Shown: one piece after another, positions 6,247 through 12,680 of the stretch
Layout of the letters: every line of letters begins with the position of its first letter
Position numbering within the stretch: the stretch's first letter is position 1
Assembly (NCBI GenBank): GCA_024278415.1
Contig: JAJRTI010000634.1
Span: forward strand, 1 to 12,753
Direction of reading: 5' to 3'
Source of the DNA: Planctomycetota bacterium
Lineage (GTDB): Bacteria > Planctomycetota > Brocadiia > JAJRTI01
DNA length: 12,753 nucleotides
Made by a program: the position numbers and the translations under genes
The notes under the pieces: model-generated
Seen by the model: the letters and a program-made list of their open reading frames with translations, nothing else
What the model was told of the DNA's origin: nothing
The model's database searches: none

Positions 6247-6389
6247 GGTCACGGACGTCCGCGTCCGTGACCCGCCGGCGCGGACCTCCCGGTCCGCCGC
6301 GACTCCGAAGATGTCCGCTGGGGCCGGATGGTTTGCAAGCGGACGAGACGTCCGTGCCGCGTAGGTGCTGGACGAGGACGTCCAGCACC
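6247..6389. repeat. Cluster of four GC-rich hairpins with GGACG/CGTCC cores
   Basis: Four palindromes fill the gap between two genes. GGTCACGGACG (6247-6257) pairs with CGTCCGTGACC (6262-6272), loop TCCG. GCGGACC (6280-6286) pairs with GGTCCGC (6291-6297), loop TCCC. CGGACG (6340-6345) pairs with CGTCCG (6349-6354), loop AGA. GGTGCTGGACG (6364-6374) pairs with CGTCCAGCACC (6379-6389), loop AGGA. Two are perfect 11-bp stems with 4-nt loops. None has a following T-run. The first may still act as the end of the dehydrogenase transcript. Confidence 0.8.
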
Positions 6390-6425
6390 AGTGGCATTGC
6401 TGATTCCTGACTCACGGACTCTCCG

Positions 6426-7565
6426 ATGGCCAATTCTCTGCACTCCCTCCTGGCCGACATGGTCGCGATCCGCAGCATGAACCCCATGGGGCTTCACGAC
6501 CTCGGCGCCGGGTTCGGCGAACGCGACATGGCCGACTACGTGGAGGCGTTCTGCCGGAAGTATCGCATCCCGTGCGAGCGACACCTGGTGCTGCCTGGCC
6601 GCGAGAACGTCATTGCCCGGCTCGACGGCGCGGACTCGAACGCTCTCGTGCTCGAAGCGCACATGGACACGGTGCTGGGCGAGAACATGGAGATCGAGCC
6701 GTTCTCGCCGGACGTGAAGGACGGCCGGCTCTACGGCCGCGGCTCGTGCGATACGAAGGCGTCGCTCGCGGCCATGCTCATGGCGATGAAGACCGCGGCC
6801 GAGCGGCGCGGCTTGTCGCGGTCGGTGTGCCTCGCTGCGACCGCGGATGAGGAGTTTGGCTTCACCGGCGTGCAGCGCTTCATCGACCTCGGTGTGCCGG
6901 CGGCCATGGCGGTGGTGGGCGAACCGACGCAGCTCGACATTGTGGTCGCGCACAAGGGCGTGCTGCGGTGGGAGATCGAGACGCAAGGCGTGGCCGCGCA
7001 TAGCTCGACGCCGGAGCGCGGTAAGAATGCGATCTACGCGATGGCGCCCGTGTTGGAGGCGATGAAGCAGTACGCGGCGAACGTCGCGAGCGACGCGGCG
7101 CATCCCCTGGCCGGTGGCAAGACCGCGAGCGTGGGCATCATCCAAGGCGGCCAGACCGTCAACACCGTGCCTGATCGCTGCACGATTCAGATTGACCGGC
7201 GCACGCTGCCGGACGAGGATCCGCAGGACGCGTTCGCGCAGGCGGTTGCGTTCCTTCGGGACCGCGTCCCCAACGATACGAACTGGCGCGCGCATGAGCC
7301 GTTCCTCACGTGCCCGGGGCTCGATGTGGCTGTGGACGCGGAGGTCGTGAAGCGGCTCCAAGCTGCGTGTAGAGGGGCCGGCCAAGAGCCGGCCCTTCGC
7401 GGAGTAGCATACGGCACGGACGCGAGCACGCTTTTCAAGGCGGGCATCCCCGCGGTCGTGTTTGGCCCCGGCGACATTCGGCAGGCCCACTCCGCGGTCG
7501 AGTACGTCGAGTTGCGGCAGGTGGAAGCCGCGCAGGCGGCGTTCGAGCGCCTGATCATGGCTTAG
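6426..7565 (+). CDS. M20-family metallopeptidase/deacylase (ArgE/DapE/ACY1-like)
   Basis: This encodes a two-zinc amidohydrolase of 379 aa that typically removes an acyl group or a C-terminal amino acid from a small substrate. Metal and catalytic residues are in place: His79 and Asp81 in LEAHMDTV, bridging Asp109 in GRGSCDTKA, base Glu142 and ligand Glu143 in ADEEFGFTG, Glu166 in VVGEPTQ, and His355 in QAHSAVEYV. The lid/dimerisation domain (about 175-295) includes GVAAHSSTPERGKNA with His192 and GGQTVNTVPDRC. There is no signal peptide. ATG 6426 has only a weak ribosome site (CGGA, about 7 nt away). It is not certain whether it is cotranscribed with the upstream dehydrogenase, given the hairpin-filled gap of 213 nt. 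Codons about 314-325 are written by a palindrome (7365-7400) without breaking the frame. Exact substrate (acetylornithine, succinyl-diaminopimelate, or an acylated amino sugar) is undetermined. Confidence 0.9.
   Translation: MANSLHSLLADMVAIRSMNPMGLHDLGAGFGERDMADYVEAFCRKYRIPCERHLVLPGRENVIARLDGADSNALVLEAHMDTVLGENMEIEPFSPDVKDGRLYGRGSCDTKASLAAMLMAMKTAAERRGLSRSVCLAATADEEFGFTGVQRFIDLGVPAAMAVVGEPTQLDIVVAHKGVLRWEIETQGVAAHSSTPERGKNAIYAMAPVLEAMKQYAANVASDAAHPLAGGKTASVGIIQGGQTVNTVPDRCTIQIDRRTLPDEDPQDAFAQAVAFLRDRVPNDTNWRAHEPFLTCPGLDVAVDAEVVKRLQAACRGAGQEPALRGVAYGTDASTLFKAGIPAVVFGPGDIRQAHSAVEYVELRQVEAAQAAFERLIMA
7365..7400 (-). repeat. Probable TNAC-type hairpin element inside the M20 gene
   Basis: GGGCCGGC (7375-7382) and GCCGGCCC (7388-7395) form a perfect 8-bp stem with a 5-nt loop inside the coding sequence. 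Read on the minus strand it has a GCGAA lead, a loop TCTTG, and a tail CTCTACACGC. These resemble the GCGGA lead and ACTACAAGC tail of the reference element at 4711-4740. The loop differs from TNAC, so membership is probable but not certain. Confidence 0.45.
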
Positions 7566-7609
7566 TGCAGCATTCTGCAAGCTCGTGCCGCCCCAAGGCG
7601 CGATCCGGC

Positions 7610-7639
7610 GCTGGTAGCACGCACGTCAGTGCGTTCCGC
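7610..7639 (-). repeat. 30-nt TNAC hairpin element
   Basis: On the minus strand this has lead GCGGA, stem ACGCAC, loop TGAC, stem GTGCGT, and tail GCTACCAGC. The stem is a perfect 6 bp and differs from the reference copy at several paired positions while lead and tail are nearly the same. Confidence 0.65.
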
Positions 7640-7666
7640 TCTGCGCCTGCGCGGTGTGGCACGGTC

Positions 7667-7696
7667 CAGAGACGCTCTCACGAGCGTGCGACGAAC
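7667..7696 (+). repeat. 30-nt TNAC hairpin element
   Basis: This has lead CAGAG, stem ACGCTC (7672-7677), loop TCAC, stem GAGCGT (7682-7687), and tail GCGACGAAC. It matches the copy at 8841-8870 at 20 of 21 bases over the 7666-7686 block. Confidence 0.65.
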
Positions 7697-7748
7697 TCGG
7701 ATGATCCCCACGCGGAGTTGTGAGATGCTAGACTTCGCCTGAACGGCC

Positions 7749-7776
7749 TTGCGGCCGCCGCGCTCGGGGTTATAAT
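7749..7776 (+). promoter_or_regulatory. Promoter of the TIM-barrel gene
   Basis: A perfect -10 box TATAAT (7771-7776) lies 16 nt after TTGCGG (7749-7754), a fair -35 box. The start point would be near 7783, leaving a leader of about 45 nt before ATG 7828. This suggests the TIM-barrel gene can be transcribed independently of the M20 gene. No operator palindrome overlaps it. Confidence 0.55.
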
Positions 7777-7827
7777 GCCCGGCCTCTCTTATCTGTCCTG
7801 TCCGACCTGACACCCAAGGAGCACCCC

Positions 7828-8613
7828 ATGAAGATCGGCGTGAGAAACGGCTGCCTGAAGGCGGAGTGGAACGACGTGTTCGCGATCGCTCAGGAACTTG
7901 GTTTCGATGGCGTGGAATTGGACGTGGCCGCGGATTTCAAGAACTCGTTCCTGTGGGACGCGGACGCGCGCAAGGAGGTCGTCGCGCTCCAGCAGTCGAC
8001 CGGCGTGCAGTTGCCGTGCATCTGCATTGGGGGCTTGTGGCAGCTCAGCCCGGCGAACCCGGACGACGCGGTCCGGGCGGAAGCCGAGGAGTTCATCATG
8101 GGGACGGTGCGCCACTGTGCGGAGATCGGCGCGTGGGCGATTCTCGCTCCGATCAACGACGGCCGCGGCGAGTGGGCGGACGGGGCCATGGAGCGTTGGG
8201 TGGACATCATGAAGCGCGTGGCCCCCGTCGCGGAGGAGTGCAAGGTGACCGTGTGCCTGGAGAACTGCGGCTGCACCGTGCAGTATCAACTCGACATGAT
8301 CCAAGCCGTGGGCGCGCCCTGCGTGAAGGCTTACGTAGACATGGCCAACTTCATGGCCGCGGACTGCGATTCGGTCGAGGCGATCAAGATGCTCGGCGAC
8401 AACGTGGCGCACGTGCACGCGAAAGACTTCGCAGTGGCCGATGGCAAGCGCACGAACGTGCCGCTTGGCGAGGGCATGATCGACGTGCCGGGCTGCATGG
8501 CCGCGCTCAAGGAGATCGGGTACGACGATTACGTGACGCTCGAGACGCCCCCGGGCGACGATGAAAAGGCTGAGGCCGCGAAGAACCTGGCCTATCTCAA
8601 GGCGTTGCTGTAG
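7828..8613 (+). CDS. Sugar-phosphate isomerase/epimerase-like TIM-barrel protein (xylose isomerase-like / AP endonuclease 2 fold)
   Basis: A 261-aa TIM barrel of the xylose-isomerase-like superfamily; such enzymes isomerise or epimerise keto-sugars, inosose and hydroxypyruvate-type substrates with a divalent metal. The expected four metal ligands are visible: Glu145 in TVCLENCG, Asp171 in AYVDMANF, His197 in VAHVHAKDF, and Glu239 in YVTLETPPG. GFDGVELD (25-32) is the typical second strand, and PLGEGMIDV (212-220) the conserved loop near the active site. Length is normal. ATG 7828 is secure: AAGGAG (7816-7821) lies 6 nt upstream. Such genes commonly sit next to Gfo/Idh/MocA dehydrogenases, as here (separated by the M20 gene), implying a shared sugar or polyol pathway. 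It is unusually Cys-rich for a cytoplasmic barrel (about 11 Cys). Confidence 0.9.
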   Translation: MKIGVRNGCLKAEWNDVFAIAQELGFDGVELDVAADFKNSFLWDADARKEVVALQQSTGVQLPCICIGGLWQLSPANPDDAVRAEAEEFIMGTVRHCAEIGAWAILAPINDGRGEWADGAMERWVDIMKRVAPVAEECKVTVCLENCGCTVQYQLDMIQAVGAPCVKAYVDMANFMAADCDSVEAIKMLGDNVAHVHAKDFAVADGKRTNVPLGEGMIDVPGCMAALKEIGYDDYVTLETPPGDDEKAEAAKNLAYLKALL

Positions 8614-8709
8614 GAGTCCATTAGCAGAGCGGTTGGTCTCTGTCACGAAGTGCACGGAGCCCGCTTGTCCGCGCGCACGTCAGGTGTCTGGGGACACGAT
8701 GCGATCCTC

Positions 8710-8730
8710 GTCCCCCCTCCCAGGGGGGAC
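8710..8730. terminator. G/C-run hairpin after the TIM-barrel gene
   Basis: GTCCCCCC (8710-8717) pairs with GGGGGGAC (8723-8730) around TCCCA. It lies in the gap between two converging genes, where a terminator would be useful in both directions. No T-run follows, so the role is inferred from position only. Confidence 0.4.
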
Positions 8731-8791
8731 TACAGGGGGGGCAGCAGAGGGTGGCCGAACGGCTTCCGCCAAGGCTACCCCCCCTTCGGTT

Positions 8792-8810
8792 CCCCCCCTT
8801 GAAGGGGGGG
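8792..8810. repeat. C7-TTGAA-G7 palindrome
   Basis: Seven C (8792-8798), TTGAA, then seven G (8804-8810) form a strong hairpin. A second C-run (8778-8784) lies just before it. With the hairpin at 8710-8730 it makes the convergent intergenic region very rich in C and G runs. Confidence 0.6.
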
Positions 8811-8840
8811 ATTGCGGCTCCCGCATCGCACCCCCGGCGC

Positions 8841-8870
8841 CAGAGACGCTCTTACGAGCGCGCTACGAGC
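8841..8870 (+). repeat. 30-nt TNAC hairpin element
   Basis: This has lead CAGAG, stem CGCTC (8847-8851), loop TTAC, stem GAGCG (8856-8860), and tail GCTACGAGC. The tail matches the reference copy closely and the lead/stem matches the copy at 7667-7696. Confidence 0.65.
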
Positions 8871-8898
8871 GTCCGTCGAGCGGCATTTTGCGCATACA

Positions 8899-11800
8899 CT
8901 ACTTCCCCTCGCCCTCCGCAAGCGACTTGTAGTACGCGTCGACGAGGTCGCGGTACTCGATGGACACGTTGCGCTTGCCCGCCTCGAAGAGCTTGTCGAC
9001 GTTGTCCTTCTCTCCCGTGTTGCCCTGCTTCCCGTCGCCGGTGGTTATGCCTTTGGCTAGGCCGGCGCCTTGCTGGAGCGCGATGCGCTTGGGCGCGTCG
9101 GCGCCGTCGGTTCGGATGGGCTTGAGCTTGTCCGTTTCGCGTGTGAGTGTGCTATCGGCCGGCCTATCTGGCAAGTCGAGTTGCTCGCGGTAGCGATCCA
9201 CGAAGTTGCGCAACTCGGGTTCGTCCCATCCAAGTTTTTCGAGCAGCTTCGGGTCTGGGCGGCGGCGCTGCATCTGTCCAGCGAGCTTGTCGAGCATGCC
9301 GCGCACGCGCGCGGGGTCGAGGGGTCCGGCCGCGTCGCCGCGCACCGCGGGACGCGGGCCCTTCAAATCGTCGCGTTGTGCCCGTTGGCCGGGCTGGGTT
9401 GCCTGCTTGGATGCGCGGGGGCCGTCGCCGGTGGGGTTGCCGCCAGTGCTGCCGGAGGCTTGGCCGGGCGACGAGCCGGCTTGGCCGCCGGACTGGCCTT
9501 GCTGCGCGGCGTTGCTCGTGTTGGCCTGTGCGCCGGCGCCGGCTTGCCCTGGAGCGGACGCGGTTGCGGCATTGCCGGACTGAGCCTGTGCCTGCCCGGC
9601 TTGCGCGCCACTCGCGCTGGCTTGTGATGCCCCGGCTGCGGCGCCTTGCTTGCCTGCGCTGCTGTTGCTTGCCTGGGTTGGGTTGCCTTGGCCGGAGTTC
9701 GAGCCTTGCTGGGCGTTGCCCTGGCCGCCGCCACTGGTTTGGCCTTGGGACTGTGAGTTTGCCGCGCCTTTGCCTTGGGCTTCCGCGCCCTCCGCCCCCT
9801 CAGGTGGCTTCCCGTCGCCGTCGGGAGCCTGCTGGTCACGCGACTTCTGTGCGTCCCCGGCCTGCTGTTGGCCGGCCTGGCTCTGCTGGTTGCTCTGCTG
9901 GTTGGCCGCGTCAGCTTGCTCACGCGCTCCTTGCTGTTCGCCTTTGGCTTGCCCGTCGGGGTTTTGCTGGGCTTGGTCCTGTGGTGCGCCGGCCTGGGCT
10001 TGGCCTTGTGGTGTGTCCCCCTGAGCGCCTGCATCGGCGCCCGCCTGTTGCGCGGCCTCGTTGCCGGCGTTGGGCTGTGGCTGCTGTTCTCCACCAGCTT
10101 CGCCAGCCTGCTGTTGCTGCGCCTCGCGCTGGCCTTCCTGGGGCTGGGCTTTGGCTTGGGCGTCCTGTTGGTCTGGCTGGTTGCCGCGGTTCGCCTGGGC
10201 TTGGTTCTGATCTTGGTTGGCGGCATCGCGGGCCGCGTCTGGGGCTTGGGCATCTTTGGGAGCGTCGCCGGGCTGGGCCTGCTGCTGTTGCTCCTCGCCA
10301 TTGGCGTTGGCGCTTTGAGGCTGCGGCGGCTTTGGTGCGGCTTTCTGCTGCGCTTGTTCGGCCTCCTTCTCCTGCTGCTCCATGTAGTCCGCGATCTTTT
10401 CGAGCGCGTCGCGATCTTGCGGCGGCACGTCGTCGAGCTTGGGCCTGGCGTCCTGAGCCAGCAGCTTCGGCTCCTCGCCCTTGGCGTCTTCGCCGGCGTC
10501 ATTGTCGTTGGGCTTTGGCTCGTCAGGCTTGGCCGAGTCTTGCGTGCGGTCAGGGTTGTCGTCTGGCGCGGCAGTTTTCTCCTGCTGCTCGTTTGGCTCA
10601 TTTGGCTGCGGAGGCGGGTTCTTCGCCACCTGCTGTGGCTCGACGATCTTCAGCTTGCGCTCACCGGACTTGGCGGTGTGCGAGTTCGGCCGGCAGTTAT
10701 CCTCGGCCGTCAAGTAAAACGTAAGTTCATCGCCTACGACGCCAAGCTGCTGCACCGGGATGGTGCGCTGAAGGTCCGTTTGCTTCGCATTCGGCTCGAT
10801 CTCGAAGTCAACAGCGCCGTGGACGTCGTGGTTGTTGGCGTAGACCAGCTTCACCGCGGCGATCCCGTAGTCGTCGGACGCGGCGCCCTGCACGAACATG
10901 TCCGCGCTCTGGGGCAGCTCCACGTCTTCGGCCGGGCTCACGAGCTTGATCGTCGGCCATTGGTCGGGCTGCGCGGTGAACGTGTACTTCACGGGCTCGC
11001 GGTTGCGCCGTCGGAAGCGGTCGTAGCACTCGATCCAGTACGTGTTGTCGCGCTCGACCTTGAACCGCACGGACATGCGCAACTCATTGCCCGTGCACCG
11101 CAGCTTCTCGCCGCTCTCGAACACGACGAACGCCTCGGCCATGGGGTTGTTGAAGCGCACCCGCACCTCGGCCATCGTGCCCACGAGCGCGTCGAAGCTG
11201 CCCTCGTCGACGGTCTTGTCCGGGAGGCCCGTGTAATCGGGCGGATGCAGCGCCACCTCGACGCCTACGACGGCCGGGTCGTAGAGCGGCTTGAGCGTGT
11301 AGTGCTCGGACTTCGCGTCGCCGGCCGTGACGTAGTACTTCACTTCGCGGCTGGGCACGGGCAGCTCCCCTCGCCACGCGCCATCGGCCCTGCGTTCGAG
11401 GACGTACGCCTGCCACCGATCGGCTCCGGTGCTCCACCACAGATCGACGCCTTTGGGCTCCTTGCCCCGCGTGCGCGCCACCACCTCGACCGTGCAGCCG
11501 GCGGGGACCGCGTCGTTGCCCGGGCGCACTTGCACGATCTGCGTGCGCGATGGCGGGGCGATGCGCTTGTAAGGAAAGAGCGCGCGCTGGAGGGAGACGA
11601 TGACGCTCTTCGGCGACACGAGCCCATAGAGCACGAACACGCCGAGCAGCACCAGCAGCAGGGTCCAGGCGCGCAAGAACTTGCGCGCATCGACAACCCG
11701 CTCGACGTCAATGCGCGAGCAGAAACCTGACGCCTTGCGGCTCACGACGGCCCGAATTGCCGGGTGCACGTCGTCATCGTCGCGGAGCTGGAGGTAGCTG

Positions 11801-12111
11801 ATGAGTTCGTTGTCGGAATCGTGGACGGCGCTTTCGATGAGTTTTGCGGCATAGAGAGCGCTGGGGCGCCGGAAGAGCCACCGGCACAGGAGCGCGACGA
11901 GCGCCGCGAGCCCCGCCACCTTGAACACCAGCAGGAACGCCACCCGGGCACGCGTGCTCAGCAGAACCGCGTGGTCGATCCAGACCTCGATGAGGAAGAA
12001 TACGAGCACGCCCGCGGCAAATGCCACCGCCTCTGTTGCCGCGTCTTGTGCGCGCAGGCGCGACACCACGGCCTTCACAAGCGCGTCGGCTTTGTGCTTT
12101 GGCTTGGCCAT
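8899..12111 (-). CDS. Large membrane-anchored protein with Gln/Ala/Gly-rich low-complexity region (DUF4175-like)
   Basis: A 1070-aa protein of a type I recall from planctomycete-like genomes, often near MoxR ATPase, DUF58 and von Willebrand-factor genes; no such neighbour is in this window. Two N-terminal membrane helices (about 28-50 and 57-80) and a third (about 147-165) anchor it. Residues 185-490 look like beta-rich, probably extracytoplasmic domains (KYYVTAGD, VALHPPDYTGLP, VQGAASDDYGIAAVKL, TFYLTAEDN). From about 495 to 915 the chain is low-complexity, first acidic and Pro-rich, with a short helix (565-590), then dominated by Gln, Ala and Gly. A folded C-terminus follows: RVRGMLDKLAGQM, EKLGWDEPELRNFVDRY, and the final VSIEYRDLVDAYYKSLAE. 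ATG 12111 is preferred: TTG 12171 lies only about 2 nt after the predicted transcription start. The ribosome site is weak. Function is unknown; a surface or periplasmic scaffold is a guess. Confidence 0.85.
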   Translation of the reverse strand: MAKPKHKADALVKAVVSRLRAQDAATEAVAFAAGVLVFFLIEVWIDHAVLLSTRARVAFLLVFKVAGLAALVALLCRWLFRRPSALYAAKLIESAVHDSDNELISYLQLRDDDDVHPAIRAVVSRKASGFCSRIDVERVVDARKFLRAWTLLLVLLGVFVLYGLVSPKSVIVSLQRALFPYKRIAPPSRTQIVQVRPGNDAVPAGCTVEVVARTRGKEPKGVDLWWSTGADRWQAYVLERRADGAWRGELPVPSREVKYYVTAGDAKSEHYTLKPLYDPAVVGVEVALHPPDYTGLPDKTVDEGSFDALVGTMAEVRVRFNNPMAEAFVVFESGEKLRCTGNELRMSVRFKVERDNTYWIECYDRFRRRNREPVKYTFTAQPDQWPTIKLVSPAEDVELPQSADMFVQGAASDDYGIAAVKLVYANNHDVHGAVDFEIEPNAKQTDLQRTIPVQQLGVVGDELTFYLTAEDNCRPNSHTAKSGERKLKIVEPQQVAKNPPPQPNEPNEQQEKTAAPDDNPDRTQDSAKPDEPKPNDNDAGEDAKGEEPKLLAQDARPKLDDVPPQDRDALEKIADYMEQQEKEAEQAQQKAAPKPPQPQSANANGEEQQQQAQPGDAPKDAQAPDAARDAANQDQNQAQANRGNQPDQQDAQAKAQPQEGQREAQQQQAGEAGGEQQPQPNAGNEAAQQAGADAGAQGDTPQGQAQAGAPQDQAQQNPDGQAKGEQQGAREQADAANQQSNQQSQAGQQQAGDAQKSRDQQAPDGDGKPPEGAEGAEAQGKGAANSQSQGQTSGGGQGNAQQGSNSGQGNPTQASNSSAGKQGAAAGASQASASGAQAGQAQAQSGNAATASAPGQAGAGAQANTSNAAQQGQSGGQAGSSPGQASGSTGGNPTGDGPRASKQATQPGQRAQRDDLKGPRPAVRGDAAGPLDPARVRGMLDKLAGQMQRRRPDPKLLEKLGWDEPELRNFVDRYREQLDLPDRPADSTLTRETDKLKPIRTDGADAPKRIALQQGAGLAKGITTGDGKQGNTGEKDNVDKLFEAGKRNVSIEYRDLVDAYYKSLAEGEGK

Positions 12112-12179
12112 AGGCAACACGCTCTCGCGGCGAGACCTCCCGATGTCGGTTCGTTTGGGGCCCGCATACAACCAACTAG

Positions 12180-12208
12180 ATCGTATCCCGCTTCCGGGGG
12201 GTTGTCAA
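12180..12208 (-). promoter_or_regulatory. Sigma70-type promoter for the large membrane protein gene
   Basis: On the minus strand a perfect TTGACA (12208-12203) is followed after 17 nt by TACGAT (12185-12180). The start point would be near 12173, giving a leader of about 60 nt to ATG 12111. The -10 hexamer and spacing are the same as at 4549-4577. Confidence 0.65.
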
Positions 12209-12274
12209 ACTTGGCGCGCGTGCGGCGGAGTAGAGCGATTCTTCGGGGGCGCGCGGCGTCAGGGCTGCTTGCTT

Positions 12275-12302
12275 TTGACAGCCCAATCTCTGCTCGTATA
12301 AT
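12275..12302 (+). promoter_or_regulatory. Perfect consensus sigma70 promoter with no gene directly downstream
   Basis: TTGACA (12275-12280), a 16-nt spacer, and TATAAT (12297-12302) match the consensus at all twelve positions. It points away from the large membrane protein gene, and with the minus-strand promoter at 12180-12208 forms a divergent pair. No open frame with a ribosome site follows within the window, so it drives either a small RNA or a gene beyond 12753 with a leader of at least 440 nt. Confidence 0.7.
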
Positions 12303-12470
12303 GGCGAGCCTCACATCGTGTTGTGCCTGTGCTGCCACACCGCTCGCGGAGCAGTCCCCGTCACGGTGTCCGCCGCGCGGCGGATGAGCCCCACTCAGGC
12401 GGGTTTAGTGCCTTCACTGTCAGAAACGGTCACGAAAAACAAGAAGTTGCGCGGTGCGCCTGCACCCTCG
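12303..12470 (+). other. Possible structured transcript, no coding gene seen
   Basis: Directly after the consensus promoter, GCGAGC (12304-12309) can pair with GCTCGC (12342-12347), and TCCGCCGCGCGGCGGA (12369-12384) is a perfect palindrome. I compared it by eye with SRP RNA, tmRNA, 6S and common riboswitches and found no diagnostic motif. There is no clear end signal. It may be a small RNA or simply a leader. Confidence 0.25.
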
Positions 12471-12477
12471 GCAGCGT

Positions 12478-12540
12478 ATTCCGTATTTCGTATTGCGTAT
12501 CTCGGATCGCGGTCCGAATACGCAATACGCAATACGGAAT
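12478..12540. repeat. Long imperfect hairpin (23 + 5 bp)
   Basis: The left arm 12478-12500 is the reverse complement of the right arm 12518-12540 at all but one or two of 23 positions. Inside, TCGGA (12502-12506) pairs with TCCGA (12513-12517) around TCGCGG. The arms consist of degenerate short repeats (CGTATT on the left, AATACG on the right). Confidence 0.85.
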
Positions 12541-12565
12541 GCGGAATGCGGAATGCGGAATGCGG
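12517..12565 (+). repeat. Heptamer tandem array
   Basis: Seven consecutive 7-nt units: AATACGC twice, AATACGG once, AATGCGG four times, followed by a degenerate AACAGCG. The array begins in the right arm of the hairpin and continues past it. Graded change between units suggests expansion by slippage. Confidence 0.9.
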
Positions 12566-12680
12566 AACAGCGAACCCGCGCTCTGCACGCCACGTCTTGC
12601 CTCTGATCCATGGGGTGCAGGTCTGAACGTACGTAGTAAACTGGGCGTTCATTCCCGTGGTGCGCCGGCGCCGAATGCAC

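Noticed and set aside
6249..7580. 443-codon minus-strand frame opposite the M20 gene
   Set aside because: His/Arg-rich shadow of the M20 coding strand, which carries all catalytic residues.
9147..11730. Long plus-strand open frames (525 and 651 codons) opposite the large membrane protein gene
   Set aside because: They are antisense shadows created by the GC-rich low-complexity region; the Leu/Trp/Cys-rich translation has no start signal or recognisable domain, and the minus frame has sensible membrane and C-terminal domains.
12303..12470. SRP RNA, tmRNA, 6S RNA or a known riboswitch after the consensus promoter
   Set aside because: None of the diagnostic motifs (for example the GGAA tetraloop with AGCAGCC of SRP, or a tRNA-like end) could be found by eye.
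12318..12626. 102-codon plus-strand frame after the consensus promoter
   Set aside because: It starts at GTG without a ribosome site and most of it is translation of the hairpin and heptamer repeats.
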